Assembly: GCA_947253155.1 (NCBI GenBank)
Contig: CAMXYK010000004.1
Span: 1-64,000 of the forward strand
Source: an uncultured Bifidobacteriaceae bacterium
Lineage (GTDB): Bacteria; Actinomycetota; Actinomycetes; Actinomycetales; Bifidobacteriaceae
Reading direction: 5' to 3'
DNA: 64,000 nt
Positions within the stretch are counted from its first letter, which is position 1. Each line of letters starts with the position of its first letter. The notes beneath the pieces were generated by a model that did no database searches, had not been told where the DNA came from, and saw nothing but the letters and a program-made list of their open reading frames with translations. Below, in pieces: positions 41,064 through 50,277 of this stretch. The position numbers and the translations under genes were made by a program.

Positions 41064-43928
41064 ATGACAGCAGAAAATAAGCTAGTCATTGTGGAGTCTC
41101 CCACGAAAGCGCGTAAAATTGGCGGGTATTTAGGTAATGGATACACCGTAATGGCGTCAGTGGGGCATATTCGCGACCTCGCTCAGCCAAGTCAGGTCCC
41201 AGCCTCACGCAAAGCTGCGTTTGGCAAGTTTGGTGTAGATGTTGATCACGGATTTACGCCATACTATGTGGTTGGTGCTGATAAAAAGAAAACAGTTGCT
41301 GATTTGAAGACTGCGCTCGCCAATGCGGACGAGCTGTATCTGGCAACTGATGAGGATCGCGAAGGCGAAGCTATTGCATGGCATTTGGTTGAAGCCTTGA
41401 AGCCAAAAGTGCCTGTAAAGCGTATGGTTTTTCACGAGATTACTAAAGATGCGATTCGCTCTTCGTTAAGTAACACTCGTGACGTTGACAACAATATGGT
41501 AGATGCTCAGGAAACTCGCCGCGTTCTTGACCGCTTGTACGGCTATGAGCTTTCGCCAGTATTGTGGCGTAAAGTTGGCCCAGGTCTTTCCGCAGGGCGA
41601 GTGCAGTCTGTTGCTACACGTCTTATTGTTGAGCGCGAACGTGAGCGTATGGCGTTTACGAAGGCATCTTACTGGGATATTAGCGCTGTTTTGCATGCTG
41701 CTGACGCAGAGGGGCGCGATGTTGATTTTGAAGCACGAATGACTGAGCTTGATGGACGTCGCTTAGCTGCTTCTAAAGATTTCAATTCAAAAGGTGAGCT
41801 TGTTGCTGCAAAAGGTGAGTCGCAGCTTGCTTTGCATGTAGATTCAGATTTTGCAAATAAACTTGCGCAATCTTTGCAAAAAGCAGATTTCATAGTCGAC
41901 GCTATGGAAACTAAGCCGTACCGTCGCCGTCCTTTGCCGCCTTTTACTACATCAACTTTGCAGCAAACTGCAGGAAACCGACTTTCGATGAGCTCGCGTC
42001 AAACTATGCGCGCTGCACAAGCTTTGTACGAAAACGGCTATATTACTTATATGCGTACGGATTCCGTAACGCTTTCTCAAGAAGCTATTGCTGCTGCTCG
42101 AAATGCTGCGCAAGAAGCTTTTGGTGCTGAATATGTTGCAGAATCTCCTAAGCAGTACGCAACCACTTCCGCTGGAGCGCAGGAAGCTCACGAATGTATT
42201 CGTCCTGCTGGAGCGCGCTTCTTAAGCCCGGATGAGTTGGCAAGTAAAATACCTGCAGACCAGTTGAAGCTGTACACGCTTATTTGGCAGCGCACTCTTG
42301 CTTCTCAAATGGCTGATGCTACTGGTTTTACTGCAACTGTCAAGTTGAACGCAAGTGCTGGCGAATATGGTGAAGCTTTGTTCCAAGCTTCTGGAACCGT
42401 AATTACTTTTGCTGGTTTTATGAAGGTTTTTGGTGCGTCTTCTGTATCTGATTCAGATAGTGATAAAGCTTTGCCGCCAATGCAAGCAGGTGACGTTCTT
42501 GAAGCTCAAAGCGTTACTGCAGACGGTCACGAAACGCAGCCTCCAGCTCGCTACACGGAAGCTTCGTTAGTAAAAACGTTGGAAGCTAAGGAAATTGGCC
42601 GCCCTTCTACTTACGCAAGTATTATTTCTACGATTATTGATCGCGGATACGTGTACGAGCGCGGACGCGCGTTAATTCCTTCTTGGCTTGCGTTCGCTGT
42701 AATTAAGCTTTTGGAAGCGAATTTCCCAAAGTATGTTGATTACGCGTTTACTGCAGATATGGAAAATGGTTTGGACAGAATTGCGCACGGTGAAGAAACT
42801 GGGCGCGATTGGTTGACTAGATTCTATTTCGGTTCTGGAGATGATTCTGCAAAGTCTGCTGACGAAGCGCATATTGGTTTGCAGCGGCAGGTTGCTGAGC
42901 TTGGCGAAATTGACGCGCGCGAAATCAACACTATAAATATTGGCGACGGCTTGCACGTTCGCGTTGGTCGTTACGGCCCGTATTTGGAAGATACTAAGAA
43001 TTTGGATGCTGAGGGCAATCCTCGTCACGCTTCTTTGCCAGAAACTTTGGCTCCAGATGAGTTAACTGTTGATGAAGCTCATGAGCTGCTTGACCATAAT
43101 GCCGAAGGCCCTAGAGTTCTTGGCACTGATCCGGAAACTGGCGGAAGCGTGGAAGTGCGTAACGGTCGTTTTGGTCCTTACGTGGCATTGGTAGAAGCGC
43201 AGGATGATTCTGAAGAATCTAAGTCTTCTAAAGCGCGTCCAAAAATGGCATCTTTGTTTAAAACTATGGATCCTGCAACATTAAGTTTGCAAGATGCTTT
43301 GCGACTTTTGAATTTGCCGCGTTTAGTTGGCGAATATGAAGAAGTTGATGCCGAAGGCGTGGTAAAACTTGCGCGAATTGAAGCAAATAACGGTCGTTAC
43401 GGCCCGTACTTAACAAAAACTTATTCCGCAGTTGATGCTTCTGCCGGCGAAACTGTAGATTCAAAGCCAGATACGCGCTCTCTTGCTAGTGAAGATGCTA
43501 TTTTTAGTACGACTTTAGAAGAAGCTCAAGCTTTATTTGCGCAACCAAAGTACGGTAAGCGTACTCGAGGCGCAGCTAAGCCTCCTCTTCGTGAGCTTGG
43601 TGCGGATCCGGAAACTGGTAAGCCTGTAGTAATTAAAGATGGTTTCTACGGAGCTTATATTACGGATGGTGAAACTAATCGCACTTTGCCAAAGCAGTAC
43701 ACGCCTGAGTCGATTGATCCTCAGGTTGCGTTTGAGCTTTTAGCTCAAAAGCGAGCTGCGGGCCCTGTGAAGCGTAAGAAGCGTACGACTAAAAGCACTA
43801 GGTCAACTACTGCTAAAAAGACGACTGCTAAAAAGACAACTGCAAAGTCTACCGCTAAAAAGACGACTGCTAAGTCGACTGCTAAGTCGACTGCTAAAAA
43901 AGCAACGTCAGCAAAAACAGCAGAGTAA
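41064..43928 (+). CDS. topA: DNA topoisomerase I
   Basis: Type IA topoisomerase (954 residues) that relaxes negative supercoils. The TOPRIM domain holds Glu11 in VIVESPTKAR and DEDREG (96-101). The active-site tyrosine is Tyr329 in YMRTDS. C-terminal repeats of the type NGRYGPYL/NGRFGPYV replace zinc fingers, as in other actinobacteria, and the protein ends in about 50 residues of Lys/Thr/Ala repeats (KKTTAKSTAKK-type) that probably bind DNA. GAAAGGAG precedes the chosen ATG. It is followed closely by tmk and holB. Confidence 0.97.
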   Translation: MTAENKLVIVESPTKARKIGGYLGNGYTVMASVGHIRDLAQPSQVPASRKAAFGKFGVDVDHGFTPYYVVGADKKKTVADLKTALANADELYLATDEDREGEAIAWHLVEALKPKVPVKRMVFHEITKDAIRSSLSNTRDVDNNMVDAQETRRVLDRLYGYELSPVLWRKVGPGLSAGRVQSVATRLIVERERERMAFTKASYWDISAVLHAADAEGRDVDFEARMTELDGRRLAASKDFNSKGELVAAKGESQLALHVDSDFANKLAQSLQKADFIVDAMETKPYRRRPLPPFTTSTLQQTAGNRLSMSSRQTMRAAQALYENGYITYMRTDSVTLSQEAIAAARNAAQEAFGAEYVAESPKQYATTSAGAQEAHECIRPAGARFLSPDELASKIPADQLKLYTLIWQRTLASQMADATGFTATVKLNASAGEYGEALFQASGTVITFAGFMKVFGASSVSDSDSDKALPPMQAGDVLEAQSVTADGHETQPPARYTEASLVKTLEAKEIGRPSTYASIISTIIDRGYVYERGRALIPSWLAFAVIKLLEANFPKYVDYAFTADMENGLDRIAHGEETGRDWLTRFYFGSGDDSAKSADEAHIGLQRQVAELGEIDAREINTINIGDGLHVRVGRYGPYLEDTKNLDAEGNPRHASLPETLAPDELTVDEAHELLDHNAEGPRVLGTDPETGGSVEVRNGRFGPYVALVEAQDDSEESKSSKARPKMASLFKTMDPATLSLQDALRLLNLPRLVGEYEEVDAEGVVKLARIEANNGRYGPYLTKTYSAVDASAGETVDSKPDTRSLASEDAIFSTTLEEAQALFAQPKYGKRTRGAAKPPLRELGADPETGKPVVIKDGFYGAYITDGETNRTLPKQYTPESIDPQVAFELLAQKRAAGPVKRKKRTTKSTRSTTAKKTTAKKTTAKSTAKKTTAKSTAKSTAKKATSAKTAE

Positions 43929-43949
43929 AATTATAAGTAGGGTTGACTT

Positions 43950-44654
43950 ATGGAATCTTACAATAGTGATTTTTCTGGCGGTTGCGCTTGCGGCGGAAAC
44001 TGCGGCTGCGGAGGTGCGGACGCGCCTGAAAACAGGGGATTGTTTATATCTTTTGAGGGCATTGATGGAGTAGGCAAAACTACGCAAGTTGAAGCTTTAA
44101 AAAAGCATTTGCAATCTTTAGGCCGTGAAGTAGTAGTTACGCGTGAGCCAGGCGGCACTTTGCTAGGTAAGTCTTTGCGCGAAATATTGTTACACGGCTC
44201 TTTTGTGGCTCCTAGAACCGAAGCGTTGCTTTTTGCTGCCGATCGTGCTCAGCATGTTGCGGAAGTTATTCGCCCTGCAATACAGCGTGGAGCTGTGGTA
44301 ATTACTGACCGCTATATTGACTCTTCTCTGGCGTATCAAGCAGGCGGCCGCGAATTCACGATTGAAGATATACAAAACTTAAGCGAATGGGCAACGGATT
44401 CGCTGTGGCCTAATCGCACGTATTTACTAGATATGAAGCCGGAAGAAGCTTTTAAGCGTTTGCATCGTCAGCAGGATCGAATGGAATCTGCTGGAATTGA
44501 TTTCGCAAGGCGCACGCGTGAAGCTTTTTTGGATTTGGCGCAAGAAAATGAGGAACGTTACCGCGTTCTTGACGCAACTTGCTCTGTGCAATCTTTAGCT
44601 GATCTTATTTCTAAAGATGTAAATAATTTAATTGCTAAAACTGAGTCTGAATAA
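43950..44654 (+). CDS. tmk: Thymidylate kinase with Cys/Gly-rich N-terminal extension
   Basis: dTMP kinase, 234 residues, for dTTP synthesis. The P-loop is GIDGVGKTT (37-45), with the DRYIDSSLAYQ and LID-type RLHRQQDRMES segments following. An unusual extension of about 29 residues precedes the normal start (RGLFISFEG) and contains Cys12, Cys14, Cys18 and Cys20 in a CxC-x3-CxC arrangement among glycines. There is no good internal start with a ribosome-binding site, so the extension seems real. Its role, perhaps metal or redox binding, is unknown. The gene lies 21 bases after topA. Confidence 0.92.
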   Translation: MESYNSDFSGGCACGGNCGCGGADAPENRGLFISFEGIDGVGKTTQVEALKKHLQSLGREVVVTREPGGTLLGKSLREILLHGSFVAPRTEALLFAADRAQHVAEVIRPAIQRGAVVITDRYIDSSLAYQAGGREFTIEDIQNLSEWATDSLWPNRTYLLDMKPEEAFKRLHRQQDRMESAGIDFARRTREAFLDLAQENEERYRVLDATCSVQSLADLISKDVNNLIAKTESE

Positions 44655-44717
44655 AAATTAATCTAAACAAAACTTAATCTGAATAAATTAGCAACAGCGA
44701 ATCTAGGGGGTGAAGCG

Positions 44718-45887
44718 ATGAGCGTGTGGGATAGCGTAATTGGGCAGACGCAAGTAGTTCAACGCTTGCGTAAAGTTGCTTGTGCGGATGCTAGTAAAAT
44801 AGCGCAATCCTGGCTTATTTGCGGAGCTGCCGGATTTGGTAGTGTGCAAGTTGCTAAAGCTTTTGCTGCAGCTCTTGAAAGCCCGGATCACGGCGAGGGC
44901 AGTGGCGAAAATAGTGGCGAAAGTGGGCTTAGTAAAACTGCTCGCGAAGTTTTAGCCGGCTCGCATCCGGATGTTCACACTCTTACCACAGAAGGCATAA
45001 CTCTTAGCGTTGAGGCTGTGCGCGAAGTTATTGGAATTTCTGAGCAAATGCCGAGCATAGCTCCGTGGCGAATTATTATTATTGAAGACGTTGGAAGAAT
45101 GCTTGAGCGCAGCACTAACGTGTTGCTTAAGGAAATTGAAGAGCCGAGCGAGCACACAATTTGGCTGCTTTGTGCTTCAAGCCCTCAAGACGTGTTGCCA
45201 ACAATTCGCTCTCGCACGCAACTTGTGCAATTAGCTACTCCGGATGAGCAATCAATAGCGCAATATATTGTTTCAAAAACAGGAGTTGAAAATAATCTTG
45301 CAAATCGCGCGGCTAGACTTTGCCAAGGAAATGTGGAAACTGCGCTTCTTTACGCAAGCGATGAGCGCGCTTTAAGTAGGCGAGATGAGCTGGTTGCGGG
45401 CTTGCTTCGTATGCACGATGCTGCAGACGCTATTATGCTTGCGTCAATGCTTATTGAAGACGCAAAAGCGCAAGCAGAAGATGAAGTGCAGCGCAGCGTT
45501 GAGTCTCAACAAAATGAGTTTCGAAGAATTAACGGTTTAGCAGATTCGGACAGAGTTCCGCCAAAATTGCGCACAGCTTACAATGCGATTGGCAAAAAAG
45601 ACGAAGTAAAGCGCAAAGTTACGCGCGTAAGCCGTGACGTTTTAAATCGCTCGCTGGATGCGATTAACAGCGTGTATCGTGACGTTTTAGTCGTGCTTAA
45701 CAATGCTCAGAATTCTTCGCCAATAATAAATCAAGATTTTAAATCTGATATTTTGGCGTTAGCTAAGAATCTTACGGTTTCTAGCGCTCTTAATTGCGTT
45801 GACAATATTGCTACAGCTCGCAGGCGTATTGCTAGAAACGGTAACTCAACGCTTGTTTTTGAAGCGCTATTCTGCTCGCTTTTGTAG
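44718..45887 (+). CDS. holB: DNA polymerase III delta-prime subunit
   Basis: Clamp-loader subunit of 389 residues with an AAA+ fold. The Walker-A-like site reads GAAGFGSV, lacking the GKT needed for ATP hydrolysis, as is usual in delta-prime. Sensor and box motifs ITLSVEAVREVI, IIIIEDVGRM, LLKEIEEPSEHTIWLL and IRSRTQLV are typical. GGGGGTGA precedes the ATG. It follows tmk, the conserved tmk-holB arrangement in many bacteria. Confidence 0.92.
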   Translation: MSVWDSVIGQTQVVQRLRKVACADASKIAQSWLICGAAGFGSVQVAKAFAAALESPDHGEGSGENSGESGLSKTAREVLAGSHPDVHTLTTEGITLSVEAVREVIGISEQMPSIAPWRIIIIEDVGRMLERSTNVLLKEIEEPSEHTIWLLCASSPQDVLPTIRSRTQLVQLATPDEQSIAQYIVSKTGVENNLANRAARLCQGNVETALLYASDERALSRRDELVAGLLRMHDAADAIMLASMLIEDAKAQAEDEVQRSVESQQNEFRRINGLADSDRVPPKLRTAYNAIGKKDEVKRKVTRVSRDVLNRSLDAINSVYRDVLVVLNNAQNSSPIINQDFKSDILALAKNLTVSSALNCVDNIATARRRIARNGNSTLVFEALFCSLL

Positions 45888-45899
45888 AAATAACGTTTG

Positions 45900-46979
45900 T
45901 TATAGTCGCCACGGAAGTGACATGTCACTCGTGCCTATTCTCGGAGCGTTCGTTGACTCGCGGCGCATGATTTCCGGCCTAAATTCCATGTGCGCAGGAA
46001 GCCAATGTTGTTCGGACTTGTCAACAGTTGTTAAGCGAATCGCCTCGCGAGCAATCTGCTGGTAAGGAGGCCTGATTGAAGAAAGCTTCGGCTCGGATAT
46101 TTCTGCCTGCTTGCTATCTCCGTAACCTATTACGCGAACGTCTTGAGGAACCCTTAAAGAAAGCTCACTTAAAGCCAAAAGTGAACCCATCGCCACAGCG
46201 TCATTTGCACAAATAATCGCGTCCGGTTTGCGCGCTTGTTTAGAAGCGGAGGCAGAGAAAAGTTTCAAAGTATCCTTAAACCCACGCTGATACGTAAGCT
46301 CGCCAAAAGTCGTCCAATCTGGCTCAGAAAGTAGGCTTAAGCGGCTTGCTGCAGTTTGGAAATTTGCGAATAAGTTTGCGCTTTGTGTAGAGTTAACTTT
46401 TCCGCTTAAATAAGCAATATTGTGCGCGTCGTGATGCGAAAGATGTATTAAAGCGGCTTCCATCATGGATTCTTGATCCATGCCAACCCAGTTAATATGG
46501 AACGAAGTAGCTGTGCCGCCAATTTGCACAATCGGAAGATTATCTACGTAATTTTCAAGTATTTTTGTTAAATCAGTATTATTAGACGGCATCACAATAA
46601 GGCTGTCAACATTATGCTCAATAAGCTCTTCTATGCGCTCTTCTTGCGATTCCGCGTCTTTCCCTGTGCCAACAAGAAGTATTTTATCTATTTTCTTAGC
46701 TGCTTCATCCAGCGCAGAAAGCATATTTATTTTGAACGAATCGTCTCCGCTACTTGTGCTTATTACTACGCCTATGGTGTTTGTAGTGTCACTTCTTAAT
46801 GCGCTTGCTGCGTAATTTACTGAATAATTAAGCTGTTCTGCGGCTTTTCTAACGCGTTTTGCAATATCATCATCTTTGGCTCGACGCCCAGAAAGTACGC
46901 GAGATACTGTTGCGATTGATACTTTTGCGAGAGCTGCTACATGAGTAATGGAGGCATTTTGATTAGTTTGATTTGTCAT
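45900..46979 (-). CDS. LacI family transcriptional regulator of the PTS island
   Basis: DNA-binding regulator of 359 residues. The helix-turn-helix is ITHVAALAKVSIATVSRVLS, the hinge is AASALRS, and a LacI-type effector domain follows (ICANDAVAMGSLLAL, VIGYGDS). GGGGG lies six bases before the ATG. It is convergent with holB and lies downstream of ptsH on the same strand, separated by a terminator-like hairpin. Three LacI-type palindromes precede ptsI, so it probably controls the PTS genes (inference). Confidence 0.9.
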   Translation of the reverse strand: MTNQTNQNASITHVAALAKVSIATVSRVLSGRRAKDDDIAKRVRKAAEQLNYSVNYAASALRSDTTNTIGVVISTSSGDDSFKINMLSALDEAAKKIDKILLVGTGKDAESQEERIEELIEHNVDSLIVMPSNNTDLTKILENYVDNLPIVQIGGTATSFHINWVGMDQESMMEAALIHLSHHDAHNIAYLSGKVNSTQSANLFANFQTAASRLSLLSEPDWTTFGELTYQRGFKDTLKLFSASASKQARKPDAIICANDAVAMGSLLALSELSLRVPQDVRVIGYGDSKQAEISEPKLSSIRPPYQQIAREAIRLTTVDKSEQHWLPAHMEFRPEIMRRESTNAPRIGTSDMSLPWRL

Positions 46980-46997
46980 ATTTGCCCCCGAATAAGC

Positions 46998-47029
46998 GCG
47001 GTGCTGTAGTTATTGGTAAACAGCACCGC
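46998..47029 (-). terminator. Hairpin between ptsH and the LacI gene
   Basis: Perfect 9-bp stem GCGGTGCTG/CAGCACCGC (46998-47006, 47021-47029), followed on the minus strand by GCTTATT. It probably ends or attenuates the ptsH transcript. Confidence 0.65.
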
Positions 47030-47098
47030 AAAGTGAATTAAAAGTAAGTATTGTTTATTTGCTCGCTTATTTATTTTATTTATTTGCTTGCTTTTATA

Positions 47099-47365
47099 TT
47101 ATTCGCCTTTCGTGACTACTTCGATAAGCTTAGCTGCTACATTTTCAGCATCTTCGCCGTCGACTGTAATTGTGATTGAATCACCTTTGGTAATTCCTAA
47201 TCCCATAATCGAAAGAATACTGTTTGCACTTACTGGAGCGCCTTCGCCTTTTGCGATTGTTACAGCGCAATTTGAGGCCATTGCTGCTTGAGAAAATTCC
47301 GATGCTGGACGTGCGTGAATACCAACAGGGTCTTCGATAGTAGCGGTTCGAGTTGCGATTGCCAT
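47099..47365 (-). CDS. ptsH: Phosphocarrier protein HPr
   Basis: PTS phosphocarrier of 88 residues that passes phosphate from enzyme I to EIIA. The phosphorylated histidine is His17 in GIHARPAS, and Ser52 in SILSIMGLG matches the regulatory serine position. Start 47365 has AAAGGAG upstream; the upstream ATG at 47383 is less likely. It is divergent from ptsI, with shared regulatory DNA between them. Confidence 0.95.
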   Translation of the reverse strand: MAIATRTATIEDPVGIHARPASEFSQAAMASNCAVTIAKGEGAPVSANSILSIMGLGITKGDSITITVDGEDAENVAAKLIEVVTKGE

Positions 47366-47529
47366 TTTTTCTCCTTTGAACATTAATTTAAATAGTAATT
47401 TAAATTTCTACTTTTATTTTACTTTTCATTAAAAGTTGCATAAAAGTCGTATAAAAGCAAACTATATTTTCTACAGTTTTTTGTTGCTATCTTTAATGTT
47501 AAGTGTAACACAATTAACCGAAAAATACA

Positions 47530-47597
47530 GAAAACGTTTTCACTTGTTGTAACAACGTTTTTAATGGTGTATAGTTTCATTAGTAAGAAACGTTTAC
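47530..47597 (+). promoter_or_regulatory. ptsI promoter with three LacI-type operators
   Basis: TTGTAA (47547-47552) and TATAGT (47570-47575) are 17 bp apart. GAAAACGTTTTC (47530-47541, perfect palindrome), AACAACGTTT (47551-47560) and AAACGTTT (47588-47595) all centre on CG as LacI-family operators do, and lie upstream of, inside and downstream of the promoter. Confidence 0.7.
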
Positions 47598-47665
47598 CTA
47601 CAAGAAATGCTTCTGCGACGTTGCGGCTTTGGTAAAGATTTTTAAACCTAAAGGAGGGTTTAAGT

Positions 47666-49324
47666 ATGGTAATCACTGGTGTTGGTATTGGTCGTTCAAT
47701 GGCATCCGGTGAAGTATTGTGCATGGCACCTGCTTTGCGTGAACCAGAAGACGTGGCTCGTCCTGAAGCAATATCAATTGAAGATGCTAAAACTTCAGTA
47801 CAAAACGCTCTAAATGCGGTAAATAAAGATTTAAATCAACGCGCGGAAGCTGCTCTTAAAGCAACGGATGAAGGAACCAAAAAGGCGGCACCAATTATGC
47901 AAGCTCTTGCACAAATGGCGTCGGATCCTGCATTAATAAGCGCAATTGAAGCTGGAATTTCTGCCGGAAAAACGGCTGAGCGTGCTACTTGGGAAGGATT
48001 TGCGCAATTTGAAGATATGTTGCGTAATCTTGGCGGCTATATGGCTGAGCGAGCAGGAGATTTGCACGATGTTGGCCAGCGCGTTATTGCGTCTTTGCTT
48101 GGTGTTGAAGCTCCAGGCGTGCCAGAAAGCGATTCGCCTTTTGTGCTTGTTGCTAAGGATCTTTCGCCTGCGGATACTGCTTCGCTTGATTTAAGTAAGG
48201 TTCAGGCAATCGTCACAATCGACGGCGGTCCTACAAGCCACACGGCTATTCTTGCGCGCGCTCGCGGAATTGTTGCGGTTGTTGGCGCGCACGATGCTTC
48301 TCAATTAAAGAACCATCAAATGGTTGTAGTAGACGCCGCTAATAATCAGGTTATAAGCGATCCTAGCGAAGAAGAAATTGAGCGTGTTAAAAAGTCTCGC
48401 GAACGTTTAAGCCGCGCGCGTGAATTGCGCGGATTGCTTGGCGGAACTGAAGATGGTCACATGATTCCGCTTTTGGCTAATGTTGGAAAGCCTTCAGATG
48501 CTCAAATTGCGCACGAATATGGTGCGGAAGGCGTCGGCTTATTCCGCACTGAATTCCTGTTTATTGGTAACGAGAAACCGCCTAGCGTAGAAGAGCAAAC
48601 GGAAGCCTACACAAAGCTTTTATCCCAATTTGAAGGCAAGAAAGTTGTTATTCGTTTGCTTGATGCCGGCGCAGATAAGCCTTTGCCATTCTTAACTCCA
48701 GAAGATGAGCCAAATCCTGCGTTAGGACTTCGCGGTTTGCGCACATTAAGGCAGCATATGGATGTTTTAGATGGCCAGCTTGAGGCTTTGGCTCGCGCTG
48801 ATGCTGCAACTAACGCAGATTTGTGGGTAATGGCTCCAATGGTTGCGGATGAGCACGAAGCAGCGTATTTTGTAAAGCTTGGCAAATCTAAAGGGCTTAA
48901 GAAGGTCGGCGTTATGGCTGAGGTGCCTTCTATTGCTCTGGTTGCAGATGAAGTAGCTCAAGTTGCTGATTTTGTGTCTATTGGAACGAATGATTTGACG
49001 CAATACACTCTTGCGGCAGACAGAACCCTCGGCTCTGTTTCCAACTACCAAACTGCATGGCATCCTGCTGTGTTGCGTGCAATCAAAATGATTGCGGACG
49101 CTGGTAACGCACATGGAATGCCAGTTGGAGTGTGTGGAGAAGCTGCAGCGGATCCAGACTTAGCGATTGTTCTTGTGGGTCTTGGCGTTAACTCGCTTTC
49201 TATGACTCCGGTTGCTTTGGACGAAGTTCGTGCGGAGCTTATGCAAACCACATTCGCTCAAGCTCAGGCTAAAGCTCGCGAGGCTTTAGCTGGAAAGTTC
49301 TATCACTCAATTATGCAGGATTAA
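47666..49324 (+). CDS. ptsI: PTS enzyme I
   Basis: Phosphoenolpyruvate-protein phosphotransferase, 552 residues. It takes phosphate from PEP onto His192 (GGPTSHTAILARARG) and passes it to HPr. The PEP-binding barrel has LFRTEFLF, VMAEVPS and the active-site cysteine motif GVCGEAAADP. AAAGGAGG lies upstream of the ATG. First gene of a ptsI-EIIA-EIIB-EIIC operon with LacI-type operators upstream. Confidence 0.96.
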   Translation: MVITGVGIGRSMASGEVLCMAPALREPEDVARPEAISIEDAKTSVQNALNAVNKDLNQRAEAALKATDEGTKKAAPIMQALAQMASDPALISAIEAGISAGKTAERATWEGFAQFEDMLRNLGGYMAERAGDLHDVGQRVIASLLGVEAPGVPESDSPFVLVAKDLSPADTASLDLSKVQAIVTIDGGPTSHTAILARARGIVAVVGAHDASQLKNHQMVVVDAANNQVISDPSEEEIERVKKSRERLSRARELRGLLGGTEDGHMIPLLANVGKPSDAQIAHEYGAEGVGLFRTEFLFIGNEKPPSVEEQTEAYTKLLSQFEGKKVVIRLLDAGADKPLPFLTPEDEPNPALGLRGLRTLRQHMDVLDGQLEALARADAATNADLWVMAPMVADEHEAAYFVKLGKSKGLKKVGVMAEVPSIALVADEVAQVADFVSIGTNDLTQYTLAADRTLGSVSNYQTAWHPAVLRAIKMIADAGNAHGMPVGVCGEAAADPDLAIVLVGLGVNSLSMTPVALDEVRAELMQTTFAQAQAKAREALAGKFYHSIMQD

Positions 49325-49431
49325 CAAAAACGGGAGTAACAAAATCGTAAATAAAAATCGTAAATAAAAAATAAAAATCGCAAATAAAAAATCGTAAGTA
49401 AAAAATTAAAAATAATCAGAAAAGAGAAAAT

Positions 49432-49881
49432 ATGAGCGCTGATATTGACGAGCTTCTTCCGGATGCTGCAGTTAATCTTGACGTTGCGGCTAAGGATTGG
49501 CGCGATGCGATTCGTCTTGCGGGCGATGCTTTGCGAGAAGCTGGCTTTATAACGGACGAATACACGGATCAAATGATTGAAACCGTTGAAAAAATGGGTC
49601 CGTATATTGTTATTGCTCCAGGCTTGGCTTTGGCTCATTCGAGGCCATCTGCAGCAGTTCTTAAAAGCGGTTTAAGCTGGGTTCGTTTAAGCACGCCTGT
49701 TGAATTCGGAAATGCAGCAAACGATCCAGTTTCTTTAGTCATTGGTCTTGCAGGTCATGATGAAAGCGAGCATATTGGGGTTATGGCCGCAGTTGCTGCA
49801 GCTTTGTCTAACTCTGTAAAAACTAAAGAACTTGCGCAAGCAAAGACTGCGGAAGAAATTCGCGCAATTCTTAAAAGTTAG
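49432..49881 (+). CDS. PTS EIIA component, ascorbate (UlaC) family
   Basis: Cytoplasmic EIIA of 149 residues that accepts phosphate from HPr at His69 in APGLALAHSRP and passes it to EIIB. The ALAHSRP and STPVEFG blocks resemble UlaC/SgaA proteins more than mannitol EIIA. AGAAAAGAGA precedes the ATG. It lies between ptsI and EIIB, in a gap rich in short repeats of the type AAATCGTAAATAA. Confidence 0.85.
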   Translation: MSADIDELLPDAAVNLDVAAKDWRDAIRLAGDALREAGFITDEYTDQMIETVEKMGPYIVIAPGLALAHSRPSAAVLKSGLSWVRLSTPVEFGNAANDPVSLVIGLAGHDESEHIGVMAAVAAALSNSVKTKELAQAKTAEEIRAILKS

Positions 49882-49938
49882 ACACAAAACAGCAAAATTT
49901 GTAAAATTAAAAATGATAACTCAACGAAAGAGGCTATT

Positions 49939-50208
49939 ATGAATATTCTGTGCGTTTGCGGAAATGGCATTGGCACGTCTGTACTGCTCAAAATCAATGT
50001 TGAGGCTGCAGCAGCAGACCTTGGTCTTGATGTTACGGTTACTACTTCCGACGCTGGAAGTGCAAAAGGTACCGCTAATATGAACGACCTTGTGCTCACA
50101 TCTCCTCAGCTCGCTCCTGAGCTTGAGGGCACTACCACTCCTGTAGAAACAATCGAAAATTTCATGGATGTTGAAGAGGTGAAGAGCGTACTTGAGCGTT
50201 ACGCATAG
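49939..50208 (+). CDS. PTS EIIB component, ascorbate (UlaB) family
   Basis: Small EIIB of 89 residues; phosphate is carried on Cys7 in the VCGNGIGTS phosphate loop, which resembles UlaB. GAAAGAGG precedes the ATG. It connects EIIA to the membrane EIIC encoded next. Confidence 0.88.
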   Translation: MNILCVCGNGIGTSVLLKINVEAAAADLGLDVTVTTSDAGSAKGTANMNDLVLTSPQLAPELEGTTTPVETIENFMDVEEVKSVLERYA

Positions 50209-50277
50209 TGACTACTACGCATAACGATTACTCATCGCATTTGCTTTTCTCCGGGAAATAAAAAGAAGGGAATAAAA

